From Ryuthela nishihirai (lineage: Eukaryota; Arthropoda; Arachnida; Araneae; Heptathelidae): a DNA stretch of 64,000 nt. The position numbers were made by a program, and so were the translations under genes. Position 1 is the stretch's first letter. Each line of letters begins with the position of its first letter. The stretch lies in assembly GCA_038380435.1 (NCBI GenBank), contig JAWZYU010000034.1, positions 25,275,404 to 25,339,403 of the forward strand, written 5' to 3'. Positions 33,060 to 45,298 of the stretch are shown piece after piece. The notes beneath the pieces were generated by a model, which was not told where the DNA came from, did no database searches, and saw only the letters and a program-made list of their open reading frames with translations.

Positions 33060-34000
33060 AATGGTTACGTTATAGAGCAACGCGAAATAGAGCAGACACA
33101 TGTTTAAAAGCACATAAAATTTTGTAGTCACATTTTGAAATAAATTGAAATTAATAGTCATATGTTCAACAGATCACGAACTTTGTACTTTAAAAGAACA
33201 GAGAGAAGTCAACTTCAAAAGAACACAAAATTTCGTAGCAAAGGGACACAATATGGATGTTGACTTCCATAGCTTATTTTTTTAATGGTACGATGGACAG
33301 TCTTTGTGCATAAGATTGTGGACATGCCCTCATTCAGTTCCAACGTTATCTGCCCCACGGTACCTTTGCAATTCCTTATAATGATGAGTAAAAGAATATA
33401 AAATTTAATAGTCTCGTCTTTAAAAAATCATAAATTTTACTGGTCACATCTTTAAAAGACTTTAAAACGCTTTGAAAGAACACGAAATTGAGTAATCACA
33501 TCTTCAAAACAATAACGAATTTACCACGGTATCTGTACAACCTTGGTAAATTCACATCTTTAAAAGATTATAATATTTACTGGTAACACTTTGAAAGGAC
33601 ATGAAATTCAGTAGTCACATCTTTAAAACAATAACGAATTTATTGATATTTAAAAGAACAGAAAATTTAGTAGTCACATCTTAAAAATCATATGAAACTT
33701 AATAATCTTTGAAAGCGCATAGGATTTTATAGTTATATTTTGAAACTAACTAGAAAATAATAGTCAAATCTTTAAAAGAACAGGAACTTTAGTAGTAATA
33801 ACTTTAAATGAACACAAAAATTGGTAATCACATTTGTAAAAGAACGTGAAATTTACTAGGCACAACTTTAAACCACTACGAAATTGATTAGCCACATCTT
33901 TAAAACAAAAATGTGAAATACAGTTATGACATCTATAAAAGGTTACGAAGTTTTAGTGGTTATACCTTTGAAGGAACACGAACTTTAGTAGTTGCATTTC
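33060..34000. repeat. Degenerate tandem array, about 40-46 bp unit
   Basis: Many diverged copies of a unit built around ATCTTTAAAAGAACACGAAA and TTTAGTAGTCACATC. It runs up to about 30 bp from the FUT8-like exon at 34027. Confidence 0.7.
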
Positions 34001-34026
34001 TTAAAGTTAATTAATTAATTAATTAC

Positions 34027-34195
34027 CTTTTATAGCCTTCGGCATGCTCGATTCCATAGTTTATAATTTGTTCGAACTCTTTGAATTTGTCCTTACCAGG
34101 GTTTTTTGCAATATTTCGTAATTTCACCATATGGTCATTAAGGAAAAGAACCAGATCTTCTGTTGTCTGCTTAATGTACATCCTTGATTTCGACT
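34027..34195 (-). CDS. FUT8: FUT8-like alpha-1,6-fucosyltransferase, visible exon 3
   Basis: Internal exon with acceptor tttccag at 34196 and donor gtaatt at 34026. It encodes KSKSRMYIKQTTEDLVLFLN, then DHMVKLRNIAKNPGKDKFKE and FEQIINYGIEHAEGYKR. This aligns with the FUT8 coiled-coil stem ([25 protein letters not shown]...). Phase fits both neighbours: A + AG (Lys) from 47551, and AG + G (Arg) into 23378. Confidence 0.87.
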
Positions 34196-35726
34196 CTGGA
34201 AAAGCGAACTCAGAATTAACAATTGCGCTGTTAGCAAATGCTTAAAACGCTTAAAATTATTATATATGAGCAAGACCAAATCTATGGGGATGGGGGGGGG
34301 GCAAAGACCATAATCTGTACCCTTGAAAATGTTAGACAGAAAAACGTTATTGAACTTGTGCATATTTCATGTATTTTTAAATAACATTTAGACCTTTAAA
34401 CACGGAGAAGAAATACTGGAATGGAAATTCAGTCTCTTGGTTCCTCTCTTTACATTATTTTAGATCCAGACCTGTATGTGAGTCATTGATATGCAGCATA
34501 ATAATAAGAAGGGCGTAGATAAGCCAGATCAAGCGTCTATTGATAAATTTATTCATAGCTTTCCACCCTACTATACCCAACGTACAACTCATTCACAACA
34601 TAGGCGACGGCAGCGCCCTCAGAAATTTCGGACACCGCTAGAGGCCTCTAGAAGCAGATTGGCTATAGAGGCCCTAATATAGGTAGAGGTTGGCCATCTC
34701 AAAATTGGACGCCATGTTTTGTCGTCGCTCGAATTATTTAGCTTGCATAGCTGAATGGTATTGCATAGATACTTATGGGTTCATGAAAAAGTAGGGTAAT
34801 ATTTGATACAGATTTCAGTGTTCATGAGTGGCAGCACTTTAGAAAACAGCTAAAAAAAGGAAAAGTAAATTTTACGGCTTTTTTTTTCTTTAAGAAAAGA
34901 TATAATTTCGTTTTGTTTTCTTGTTGTCTGTAGACATCGAACTTTTTTTGTTTATACATATATATAAAATAATTTTTTTATGTTAGATAGGAATTAATGA
35001 TATATTACGATCTGCATTTTTTAAATCTCCCAAAAGTTATAACTGCGCCCTCTAACGGTGGAAAAAGTTGAAAATTCCAAAATATCAAAAGAATATTACA
35101 AACGATATAGTTATGTTAGAAATTTAAAATTTGGTGTTGAAATGTGAAGGTTACGAAGTTACCATTGGAAACAATCACTTGACCCTTTAGAGGGGGGTAG
35201 GTGAATTCAACTTTTTTGTTTTAAGAAAAAAGTGTATGTTTTTAGAGATAAATTTGAAATTCTTTTTGGGTTGGTCAGGTATTGATAAAATATTACAATT
35301 TGCATTTTGCGAATATCCCAAAAGCTAAAAATGCGCCCTGTAACGGTGGAAAAAATCGAAAAATACCAAAAATTTGAAACGAATGTTAAAAATGAAGTAG
35401 TTATGCTAGATATTTGAAATTTTGGTCGTGGAATGTGACAGTCTTGAAAATTAGTTGACCCTAATCCCAAGGTAGGGAAGAAAAGGAACGGTTTTGTTTT
35501 AAGAGATAATTGGAAATCTCTTTTTTTAGTTGCTTACTAATGAAATGTAATTCACATTTTCAAAGGTAGTTTTAATTTATGTCATTAGATATCACTAAAT
35601 ATCGAAACTGCAAAACTTTTAACGAATGTTTCAAGTGATCAGTAGAGTTCTGTTATGGTAGAAATTCCACTGACAGCAATGATTGTGCATTTCCCCCATC
35701 ATTTATTAAAAAATAAATAAATAACG

Positions 35727-35842
35727 CCTCAAGCAGCTGCTTGTACAGAGGTATATTGCGTAGAAACCTGTCAGTTTATACGCCATAGTAGAAGGTCCAT
35801 GAGGATGGCGGGACCTCAAAAGAAAAAAAACACGAACATCCA
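35727..35842 (-). mobile_element. SINE2 3' part
   Basis: Starts CCTCAAGCAGCTGCTTGTAC (end of SINE2, reversed) and runs through GGCGGGACCTCA. Head missing. Confidence 0.75.
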
Positions 35843-36326
35843 TAATTAAAAGTTTTAAGGATTAAAAAGTAGGCAAAGGAAGAACTTCATTCTCTTTGAA
35901 AATGAGATTCCCATATGCGCCAAAGCGATATGCGTTCTTCTAGTTGTTTCACACTTTCGTACTATTGTATACGAATTTCGTACTATTGTATAATTGAGAA
36001 AATAAACTATTAATATTTTATTAGTACCTGTAATGTGCAAAAACATTTTTTAATATATCTCTTAAAGCAGAAAAGTTGCATTTTACTAACGGTACAAATC
36101 ATTACTATTAGGGTAAACTACTTGATCATCACATCCTATGACCAAAAACTTAAGTTTCTTGCAAAAATAGATCGTTTGCAATATTTATTTAAAGATTTAG
36201 TATTTTCCAGCTTTTTCCGCCGCTAGAGGTCGCCTTTCTAGTTATTACCGCCCTTTTAATACTGGAAATTGCAGCTGATGGGGATTCGAAAAACGTAAAT
36301 ATTAATATTTTTGTGGAATAAAAATT

Positions 36327-36408
36327 CGCCGACATACGGGATTCGAACACATAGCTCTCCAGAAATATTCCAGAACTTTCTAACCCGTTGAACTAAAGAC
36401 GGCTTTTT
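36327..36408 (-). mobile_element. tRNA-like pseudogene or SINE head
   Basis: The minus strand reads GCCGTCTTTAGTTCAACGGG ... GTGTTCGAATCCCG ... GTCGGC. It has an A-box-like region, a good B box and a partially pairing acceptor stem, but the stem mismatches and lack of family context argue against a working tRNA gene. Confidence 0.45.
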
Positions 36409-37977
36409 TCACAAATAATATTTATTGATTTATAGACGATTAAAAGTCTACAGGTAATGCTGAAATTATCGAATAGTGTTTAAATCATTAATATTTTTTT
36501 AGTGGCTGTAAAACAGAAAAAAAACATTGTTTCGTTTATCTCTTAAAAGTTTAATTTTCGCCCCCCCCCCTTTGGCTAAGTTGCCAAAACCTTTTTGCCG
36601 TTGTAAACCTTCTTACCATAACACTCTACAACCAAAATTTCAGATTTCCAGTGTAAATAATTTGCTTGTAATATTCGTTCGAAATTTTAGCATTTACCAT
36701 CTTTCCCCACCGCTAGATGGCGCTATTAAAGCTATTGAAAAGTTTTAAAATTACTAATCACAATATTTGTTTGAAAACCTATCCAACCCAAACAGAATTT
36801 TTTATTTAGTTCTAAAAGTAAAAAAAATTAATTGTCTATACATGGACAGACAGGTGGAAAGACAGATGGACAGACAACAGTTAACAGAGAGACGGACAGA
36901 CAGATGAACAAATACTGGCATAGACAGATGACAAAGTGGAAACATTAGCTCGTTTTTCAAACGACCTTAAAAGAAATTATTTGTTGGTTTTTAGTTAGCT
37001 CATTTCACTTTTGCAGCCGTTTGCCGTCTTCTGATGGAGTTTCTCGGAAAAAAATATTCATTAATTTATTTCTTTGAGTGAAATTTTTACACCCAAATGC
37101 AGCACAGTGAGGCATTTATAAAATATAATAGCTTTTATAGACAGAAAATTGGTAGAAATGTAAAAACTATAACAACTGAGAAGTGTTAACTTGGTACATA
37201 GACTAACTCATAGGATTTCGTCTCAAGGTACGACAAAACATGGCGTCCATTAATCACGTGACTCAATCAAACAATGGCAGTGAATCACCGAGATGGTCAG
37301 CCTCTAACTATACAGGACCTCTAATTGGCTGGCACCATTTATCTGCACTTTCTTTAGACAATCAGTGATAAGTCTTCTCAGGAAGAGCAAAGCCTTTGTT
37401 CGCCGCCATCTTGATTATATTAGAAGAAAACTGTCTTTACGAGACAATGTTACCTCCGAGTGACTCCAGAATGAAAAGAACTTTTCGCATTCGACATCCA
37501 GACGTCACAATTCTTGAACGTTTCGACAAATTTCAAGAAATTTGTGGCGAAGGTGAGATAGAAGTTGTGTAAGAAATATCGAAAGTAATTTTCTGTCCTC
37601 ACCGTTGTTGAACCGTCAGCGGCTGCTAAAATTAATGATTGGACTTTGCCTACAAATATATGATATAAGCCCATTTCCACACAATTCCATGGTTCAGCTA
37701 TTAGGTCAGTTTACATCTCCAAATTTCCATTTTATATTACTAACGATGAGACTGAGCAAGAGCTTTCGTATTTCGGAAATCTCTAGTGAGAGATATCACG
37801 AAGAAAGGTTCAGAAAAATTCTCACTCGTATGAGAGTAGTCAAGATAGAAATGGAAAAGTGTATTCGTAATTACTTGCGAATTGGAAAGTATACTCAGGG
37901 CTGGTGCGAGGTGGGTTCAGTGCGTTCCCTGGAACCTGGCCCGAGATTCCAGGAAAAGCTCATCGTAAAAAACGAAA

Positions 37978-38072
37978 TTTCGGTCAAAATTGATTTTGGT
38001 CAATTGATTTCGGTCAACTTTGATGGCCAAATTGACCGTATCAAAAATGACCGAAATCGGCCAATTTTGATG
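37978..38072. repeat. Short-motif cluster of GGTCAATTTTGA type
   Basis: Six or more variants of (T/C)GGTCAA(A)ATTGA(T) in both orientations occur within about 95 bp. Simple internal duplication; no gene. Confidence 0.6.
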
Positions 38073-38284
38073 TAATATAAAGAGTTTGTGGCGAAGGAAG
38101 GCGAGAAAAATTATGTAATATTTATAATATACTCGGTGTTCCTATAAGTTGTATGTAGATATGTACCACGCTTTGTACTTATCATAAATAATTTATTATT
38201 ATAAAATTTAGAAGTACATATAAATGCGTTTTTTTTGGCACCTCACAATTTTGGAACCCCACCCCTCAAAAGTTCACGCCAGCC

Positions 38285-38660
38285 CTGAGTATACTGCTAC
38301 CATGTTTTATAGCGGCATGGTCAAACAATGTCGCAGATGCTTTCAGGTAGGCCACTTTGCAGATAATTGTCCCAAATTCAAAAACAACAACACTAAATAC
38401 AGATCCTATGCTGCTGTAGCTGAAAGAACAGATGAAATTAAGACAAGTCCAAAATTCGGTAGAGGGGGATACTCCACTTTCGGCCATTTCTGCGACCCCC
38501 CCTGAACAAAAATCTCCACAACTTCCCAAAAAAATGCGAGAAATGATATAAGAAAAAAAAATACTGAAGCCAGCCCAAAGATGCAAGAAAAAAATTCATA
38601 TTTCAACTCAAAATCCGAATTTGACATCAGAAGAGGATTTCTCTGAAAAAATTATATCTC
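38285..38660 (+). mobile_element. LINE/gag-type fragment with CCHC zinc knuckle
   Basis: The frame 38224-38505 encodes YSGMVKQCRRCFQVGHFADN with C-x2-C-x4-H-x4-C spacing, then YRSYAAVAE. This is typical of the end of a LINE ORF1 gag-like protein. It adjoins the oppositely oriented LINE at 38667. Confidence 0.7.
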
Positions 38661-38666
38661 CTATTC

Positions 38667-40430
38667 AAGTAGTAATAGCATTTATTTCCACTCATAATCC
38701 ATACATATATATATATCACAAATTTTCATACATGTAACAATAACAATGGTGGAAAACACAAATACAAAAAATAAGCAAGAAGATTAAAAACCACACACAT
38801 TAATTTTAGTAATTACATGCCGAAACCAAGGGGCTAAACTGTCCGTCCATGTTCCGTTTTAACTGCCAATATCATATTAAAACTCTAGGCAACCAATAAT
38901 GGGAATAACATTCAATTCTTAATATAACTTGATACATGAATAATAAAAGAAAGGATATTCATTAATTGTAAATAAAAGATTTAAACGAATGACCGTAAAG
39001 TACAATTCATAACAGTTAGTATATGTGTATGTAAATTCTTTTTGAAGACAGTCAAATTGTTTTCATTTCTCATATCCAGTGGCAAGGAATTGTAAAATTT
39101 TGGTGCCAAATAAGCGAAGTGCCTCTGGAGAATATTCTTCTTTCCCAACGGTATTTCAAACATAACTCCTTTCACTCGTAAACTGCATTCAAAGCGTTTA
39201 CTCTCTACCCATTGCTTATTTTGATATAAAAACAGTAGAATTTTGTATATATAAATATTTCTGATATGATGAAAATGAAATAAAATAAATGGGTCTAAAG
39301 TTGAAAAATTAACATTAAACACTTTCTTAAATATTTCTTTATGTACCATAAATAAATTATATAAATTAATATCACAATTACCTCTCCAACTACACAAACC
39401 ATGCTGTATATTAGAGTAAACCCAGGCATAATATAGTACTGTTAAAAATTTCTTATCTATTATTTTTTAAATATGATAAAATTTAAACAATATGTACCTT
39501 AACCACTTTGTTATCTTATTTGCACGAGTCCTCCAATTTTAAGAAGAATCCATTTCAACCCCCAAATAATTGTAATTATATACTCTTTCTAATTTAGGGC
39601 ATATGCAGTTGGGATTAAGAAGGCAATTAACATCATGATATTAAATTTCAATTATAGTATCTGTTTTAAGCAATTCAGAATAAAAAAACTAGCCACCTAT
39701 GTATTTTTAAAAGCTAATTTTCTACATTTGTTTATATTTCTAAAATAGTATCTGCTGTGTAAACTATTGCAATATCATTGGCATAACATATTAATGATCC
39801 TCTTAAATGTAAATCGCATAAGTCATTAATTTAAATAAGGAACAAAATGAGACCTAATACAGAGCCTTGAGGTACACCTTTTTTAATTTCCCTAAACGAA
39901 CTTATTTCCCCATTCACTTTTACCGCCTGACTTCTTACTAAAAGGTAGCTTTTAAACCAGTTATGAATATGTCCTCTTATACCTCTGACAAAGAGTGTTT
40001 TTAACAGTATTTCCTGATCCTCTGTATCGAAAACGTTCTGTAGATCCAGAACAGTGTCAATGTTTTTTTATCCGCATCAATGCTTTTATTAATACCTTCC
40101 GTTGGTTTCAGAATACATTGTTCAGTGTTTTTGCTCTTCCTAAAACCAAACTGGTTCTTGGAAAAAATTCTGTGTTGATTTAAAAAAAATTCATGTCTTT
40201 TTTTAACAATTTTTTCAATTAATTTAGAAACCACTGACAACAATGAGATCGGTCTATAATTAGTCAACAATTGTTTATCACCCGATTTGTAAATCGGAAA
40301 AATTAAAGTATATTTTAGTTGATCAATAAATTTTCCTTGTTGTAGTGATAAATTAATTAAATAAGTAAAAACACGTAAATGATATTTAGCAATAATTTGT
40401 AACATGGACAGTGTAAGTAAAAAAAGTTTA
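38667..40430 (-). mobile_element. LINE copy D: reverse transcriptase and C-terminus
   Basis: Minus frame 40405-40001 encodes the fingers (LIFPIYKSGDKQLLTNYRPI, SLLSVVSKLIEKIV, NQFGFRKSKNTEQ). Other frames at 40000-39780 read VFDTEDQEILLKTL, GVPQGSVLGLILF and SLICYANDIAIVY, i.e. the palm with the YxDD-type box mutated to YAND. Frame 39397-38981 is the C-terminal region with YNSLPLDMRNENNLTVFKKN. The 3' end is near AATAAATGCTATTACTAC at 38667. No RNase H, so this is a CR1/L2/Jockey-like clade distinct from 14790-17745. Confidence 0.8.
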
Positions 40431-40990
40431 AGAAGTTAAGTCTTCAGTAATCCTTTTGACTCCAACCAGCAACAGCAACAAGAGGAAAAGTCTATCTCCC
40501 ACTGGCTATGTCCACACTTGTGCGTTTTACGTGCGCTAGACTCATGCACTGTGGCGAATGCCTCTAGCATAAGTGACGCATGCGCAAAAGCATGCCTCAA
40601 ATCAGTTGAACGGCACCGTTTTCAGTGATGCACACAGTAGCGCCCATGCTTCCACCAGCAGTGGAATTTTGTTCAACATTCCTTGCAACTTCGCAGTTTG
40701 TCTGGAAGGTTTCGTTCTCTTTTTGTAATTATTGAGCTTGTGTTTTTTGTTCCCCATGTCGTCAGAACAAACATTGGCCTTTATAAATTATTATTAATAA
40801 ATATATTCGTTATAGAATATAATAAATTATTCGTTATAAAATTATTATTAATAAAATAATAATATTATTGCCAAAAATAAAAATAAAATCTTCATTTATA
40901 ATATTTTCACTAAATGTATCTCTATGTATTCTACCTATGTTATATAACCCTACAAGTACTTTTTTGTCGTGATATGGAACCTTCAGCCGA

Positions 40991-41150
40991 CATAAAGTAA
41001 TTCATGTTCATTCATTCTTATACCCGCTAACATAAAGTAATTCATGTTCATTCATTCTTATACCCGCTAACATAAAGTAATTCATGTTCATTCATTCTTA
41101 TACCCGCTAACATAAAGTAATTCATGTTCATTCATTCTTATACCCGCTAA
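40991..41150. repeat. 40-bp unit repeated four times without change
   Basis: Unit CATAAAGTAATTCATGTTCA + TTCATTCTTATACCCGCTAA at 40991, 41031, 41071 and 41111, all identical, so recent expansion. Confidence 0.95.
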
Positions 41151-41269
41151 CATAGCAGCATCAGTCACGTCCATTGCAACTTCACGTCTACACCGGTGAA
41201 AAATTGAAAACTATTTGACGCACAGGTGTAGACAGTTGAAGGCATGCGTCCAACGCATTCCATCTAAAG

Positions 41270-41765
41270 CAGTGTCTCGCAAACTTTTTTACTCTGCGGC
41301 ACACTGAAGCTAATTTTTTTTCCGCGGCACACTGAATCTAATTTTTTTTCCGCGGCACACTGAATCTAATTTTTTTCCGCGGCACACCTAAAAAAGAATT
41401 TTTGATGGTTACGTAAAAAGAGGAAAATTGAAGTTTCGTTAAATGCATTTTATTTAAAATAAATCTAATAATAAATATAATTAATCATAACTCGGTGTTT
41501 GTTTTAAATATTTGTCTATTCTATGGCTTGAAATAATCAAAAATTAATACCAAAATTTGGAAAAAGCTTGATAAATACTTACAAGATCCCAGTTGATAAA
41601 ATCGAAAGATTTTTATGAAAGCACGTCGATAGCACGTCGATAACACAAGTCAAGTCAAAATAAAATCTTTGGAATATCTAGTGTCAATTTGAAAATCTCT
41701 CGCGGCACACTTGGAATCTCTCGCGTCACACTACTGTGCCGCGGCACACAGTTTGCGAGACACTG
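41270..41765. mobile_element. hAT-type MITE, second family, copy 1
   Basis: 496 bp with ends CAGTGTCTCGCAAACTTTTT and, inverted, CAGTGTCTCGCAAACTGTG. Flanking 8-mers ATCTAAAG / ATCTAAGG (one mismatch). Internal triplication of TCCGCGGCACACTGAATCTA near 41318-41390. Confidence 0.88.
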
Positions 41766-42038
41766 ATCTAAGGCATGTGCTAGACTACTCTGTGTTGAAA
41801 AGTGGAACTGAAAGTTGAAAGTGAAGTTGAAGATGAAAGCGCACAAGTGTGGACAGAGCCATTGACTTTCGCAGCATCTCCCGTTACTTGCCAAAATTTC
41901 TAATCACGCCAACGATAAGAAAATTTCTATTTTTCCTTGCTGAGAACAAGAACTCTAAACAGGAAAAAATCCCTGAGCATATCATTACACTGGCCAAACC
42001 TAAGTTTGTAGTGGAGCAATTTTCTGTACTACTACCAC

Positions 42039-42074
42039 TCTTTGAAGAAGGAGGCAGGCCTCCTTCTTCAAAGA
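42039..42074. repeat. Perfect hairpin, 17-bp arms, 2-nt loop
   Basis: TCTTTGAAGAAGGAGGC then AG then its exact complement. The centre GGCAGGCC is shared with the hairpin at 42177. Confidence 0.92.
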
Positions 42075-42176
42075 TAAAATACATAGCGTTTAAATAAATA
42101 GTTAAAGTTAGAAATACATAATATTATTATATTATTATTATATATTATTTATATTACATATATATTACAAGTTAAA

Positions 42177-42228
42177 ATACATAGCGTTTTCAACCAAGGG
42201 CAGGCCCTTGGTTGAAAACGCTATGTAT
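42177..42228. repeat. Perfect hairpin, 25-bp arms, 2-nt loop
   Basis: Arms 42177-42201 and 42204-42228 are exact complements, with loop AG inside GGCAGGCC. The outer arm sequence TAAAATACATAGCGTTT also occurs right after the first hairpin (about 42076-42092), so the two hairpins are linked by a direct repeat. Confidence 0.92.
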
Positions 42229-42877
42229 AGAGAAAACGAATATGATTGAATCTGTTTTATGTCGTTGTTTTGTTTACGATTATCCCCCTTTTCTTATTTT
42301 ATGTTTTCTGCTTTACTATTTTTCCGTTTCTATTGCCCCATCTCACTTTTTTCCCCTTTTTCCCCTATCTCAATTTATCTTTCTTTCCTCCTTTCTTCCT
42401 TTATCTATTCAGATAGCTTACCGAGACGTCCGATATCGTGGTAAGCCCTTTCTTTCTAACATAGTTAATTTTTATTCACAAAATTATAAATTTTTCTTCT
42501 TGGCACTCTGGGCACCAGCATATGCTGTTTTAGTCTAAATTTCTTCATGTCCTAATGGAACAATTCAGATGAAAGTTGTATGGGCCCATGGCCCGGTACT
42601 CTGTACGTCATTCCATGATATTTGATCTTTGCACTTACCTCCATGGCATTATCCTCCACACCTTACGACTCAAGCGGTGTCGGTGGTTGATCAAGGGTAA
42701 AGAAACCTATCCCTCGATTTACACGGTTTCAATTTCACAAGTCATAAAAATGCAACCAGTTTTGATTTACGCTATAATAAACTGGCCAACGGCAGTACCA
42801 AGCTGAAAACATCGGTTCTCGTCCGATCACTAACGCAAGTTCCTGGGAGGGTTCCCACCTGGGAACACCGCGTGAAG

Positions 42878-42985
42878 TTCGCAAAAAAAATCTGCTGAGG
42901 ACCCGCAATCCTTCTACTGTGATGTATTAAACTGACAGGCTCCTGTCCCACCTCAGTGTCAAGCAGCTGCTTGAGGAGGTATTTA
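42878..42985 (+). mobile_element. SINE2, 5'-truncated
   Basis: From TCTGCTGAGGACCC to AGCAGCTGCTTGAGGAGGTA; no head. Confidence 0.75.
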
Positions 42986-43589
42986 TTTATTTTTTTTATA
43001 ATAAACTCCGATTTACACGGTATGGATTAAGATTTGCTTTAATGAATATGATTAAATATCATGAAATAACAGTGATAAGCTTTAAGGGAAATTATTAGAC
43101 TGTCATCCCAAAGTAAAAATAAACTAAATTATTTTAATTGATATTAATAGTTTCAAGAACAAATAGACAAAGATAAATTCCTATATCAATAAAATCGCAT
43201 CTTAGTTTAATAATATCGTTAGCTTATATTCTTAGTTAATTAAGATTATGTTTATATTCTTATATATTTGTGTAATCTTAATAAGTTATATTTATATTCT
43301 TTCCATTGTAATGCAATCTGTCTCGCGACATCTTAAGGAAATAAAACCTGTTTTGAATCGACAGAGAGATCTAACGTTTCTAGATTGAATTTTTTCAGAC
43401 CAGAAAAAAAAATCGTGCTTTATCACATTTTTAGCAACAAGTTTACCTTTGTAGACTGTTATATAGCCTGAATACAGCTGACTCCTAAGAACACTCTTTC
43501 TTAAAATATTATATAAATATTAATTTTACAAAATAAAGCACTAAGTGTTCGCACAAATGCTTAATTTCTAATATATATAATAAATAATA

Positions 43590-43783
43590 ATACCCCCTCA
43601 AGCAGCTGCTTGCCACAGAGGTCTGACAGCAGCCTGTCAGTTTATATGCCATAGTAGGAGATCTGAGAGAATGGCAGGACCTCAGCAGAAAAACGACACA
43701 CACATCCATGCCTAATACCGGGGCTCGAACCCAGGTACCTTAGATCAGTAGCCAAGCGTGCTAACCACTCGGCCACGGGATAT
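43590..43783 (-). mobile_element. SINE2 full copy
   Basis: Starts CCCCTCAAGCAGCTGCTTGC and ends in the complement of the head (GCTCGAACCCAGG ... ACCACTCGGCCACGGGA). A trinucleotide AATAAT run precedes it as its tail. Confidence 0.85.
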
Positions 43784-44065
43784 TCACTTTATAAATATCC
43801 TTTCAAATTTCTCCTTATTACCGATTTTTCGGGATCGAAATGAGAAATCTATCTAGAAAATAATAGGGGGGGGGGGCGGCAACAGACTGTTGCGGTATAA
43901 CATTTTCTCTTCACTTTAGAAGTCTAAAAAAATTCTTAAAAAATGCGTAAAATATGTACAGATTAAATAATTTTCGGCCTTCATTTCCCTTACTAGCATT
44001 CTCAAGGGCATGGCCTTCCCTTAAATCCGACCCTATATAATAATATATTTGGTTTAAAAAGTATA

Positions 44066-44452
44066 GTTGGGCGGGGGTGACTCAGTCGGTAGCGCGCCAG
44101 GCTCGTAATCTGTAGTTTCCAGGTTCGAGTCCCAGCTGGGTCAACGTTGAGATTTATCTCCGCAAAATTCCTCGCCCTGCCCACGGCCAGTAGGGGACAC
44201 CGATGGGCTTGGAAAGGCCGCCGTCCGTCGGATGGGACGTTAAGCCGTGACCCCATGTGTGGGAGATTCATACCCTGTACACGTTAAAGAACACTCTGGA
44301 TGGCCTTGACGGGTGGCTACCATCTGTCTCCCAACAGCTGTTCCAGTGGATCCCCTCTCCCAACCTTCTCTGAGCTTTCGGGGTCCTTGTGACATGGCCA
44401 TTTAGCCCATGGTGTGCAAAAAAGTGCCGCTCAGAGGTAAAACAACCCAACC
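44066..44452 (+). mobile_element. SINE1 reference-quality full copy
   Basis: 387 bp. The tRNA-like head has A box GTGACTCAGTCGGTAGCGC and B box GGTTCGAGTCCC. The region equivalent to the anticodon loop reads CTCGTAATC, one base from tRNA-Met CTCATAATC, so a tRNA-Met origin is plausible. The body contains GACACCGATGGGCTTGGAAA and CTTGACGGGTGGCTACCATC; the tail ends GTGCCGCTCAGAGGTAAAAC. Confidence 0.9.
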
Positions 44453-44809
44453 CTAAAAAGTATAGAACTACTTTCGTTCGGCATTCCGGTTCAATAATTC
44501 GGAAACATCGAGTACCGGAATGGCTTTCCGATTTAATTGCAGCACTGCTTTTAGTAATTGCTTCCCTTACTCACAATACACGCTTCGTGACTGGAACTAA
44601 GTGGGACCACCCGACGCAATTTGGGACCGATCGTTCAAGTACAGCGGAACTAACAAGAAAACAGACAATTTCTGCCACCGATAAAGTCACACGTGTTCGC
44701 CCGCCCTTTCATTCGTTCGGAATTACCGCTATTACATAATGATGATTGTTATTGAACGAGTGAGTGAGAAAGGATCACGCTAAATCTAACTACGATGCAG
44801 AGATGGTAG

Positions 44810-45290
44810 AGCTCTGAAAATTTGCACCTAGGGGTAATTACGGTTACAGATCTCGGGAAAAATCCGAAACTTGACCGTCGATGTGTCCTTCAAGGCCAAA
44901 TAGAGGTCACATAGAGGATAAACGTTGATTGAAGGGTTCTAGAAATGTGAAAGTTGGTGTCGGGTGTTTCGGTTTGCAGATCTCACACTTGTGACGAAAT
45001 TTCGGATCCTGAGGAGGTCTTTCGAGGACAAATCCAATCTTCCGCTACTAAGGAACTAGAAAAGTTGATGGCTTTTTGTATTTGGAAGTGTAGATCTCAG
45101 AAATGTTGCGAAGGTTTGTATGTGATGAGTCTTTCCAGGTCAAAGGTCGAATGTAGATCTAACGGTGTTAAAGGGCTAAAGATAGGTACCTGGGAGTATT
45201 TTGATTCATAGAGCTGATAAATTATGTTAAATTTTGGATGCGATGGGTCCTCCAAGGTCAAAAGTAAAATTTCAATGTATGGGATGGGCC
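44810..45290. repeat. Degenerate dispersed repeat (same as 1990-2800)
   Basis: Variants of TTTCGGATCC and TGTGTCCTTCAAGGCCAAAT recur near 44890, 45000, 45130 and 45250. Another remnant is at 45785-45900. Confidence 0.5.
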
Positions 45291-45298
45291 AGTACTAC

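Larger units (their letters stand above)
34650..37335. repeat. Inverted-repeat-bounded region with CGCCCTCTA(A/G)CGGTGG units
   Basis: 34650-34740 (TATAGAGGCCCTAATATAGG ... GGACGCCATGTTTTGTCG) pairs imperfectly, inverted, with 37235-37335. Inside, the element GCGCCCTCTAACGGTGGAAA with similar flanks occurs on plus near 35047 and 35333, and inverted near 36222 and 36709. No coding sequence. It could be an old fold-back or TIR element; no target duplication was established. Confidence 0.45.
40503..41862. mobile_element. TIR element with GGC(T/A)TGTCCACACTTGTGCG ends
   Basis: Inverted ends GGCTATGTCCACACTTGTGCG (left) and GGCTCTGTCCACACTTGTGCG (right, other strand) differ at one base. Non-coding. 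It contains the 40-bp tandem repeats and, nested, a hAT MITE with its own target duplication. No target duplication was resolved for the outer element. Confidence 0.7.

Noticed and set aside
37605..38075. Plus open frame of 156 codons
   Set aside because: No recognised family; its end consists of the GGTCAATTTTGA short-motif cluster.
42415..42443. Plus micro-exon between tctattcag and gtaagccc
   Set aside because: 28 nt with good splice signals but no neighbouring exons or protein match on the plus strand.
44066..44140. tRNA genes with A and B boxes (also 23721, 43783, 36327, 8480)
   Set aside because: Each is the head of a SINE body or lacks a complete cloverleaf; no stand-alone tRNA gene is supported.
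44389..44739. Plus open frame of 116 codons
   Set aside because: Begins inside a SINE1 tail and has no family signature.
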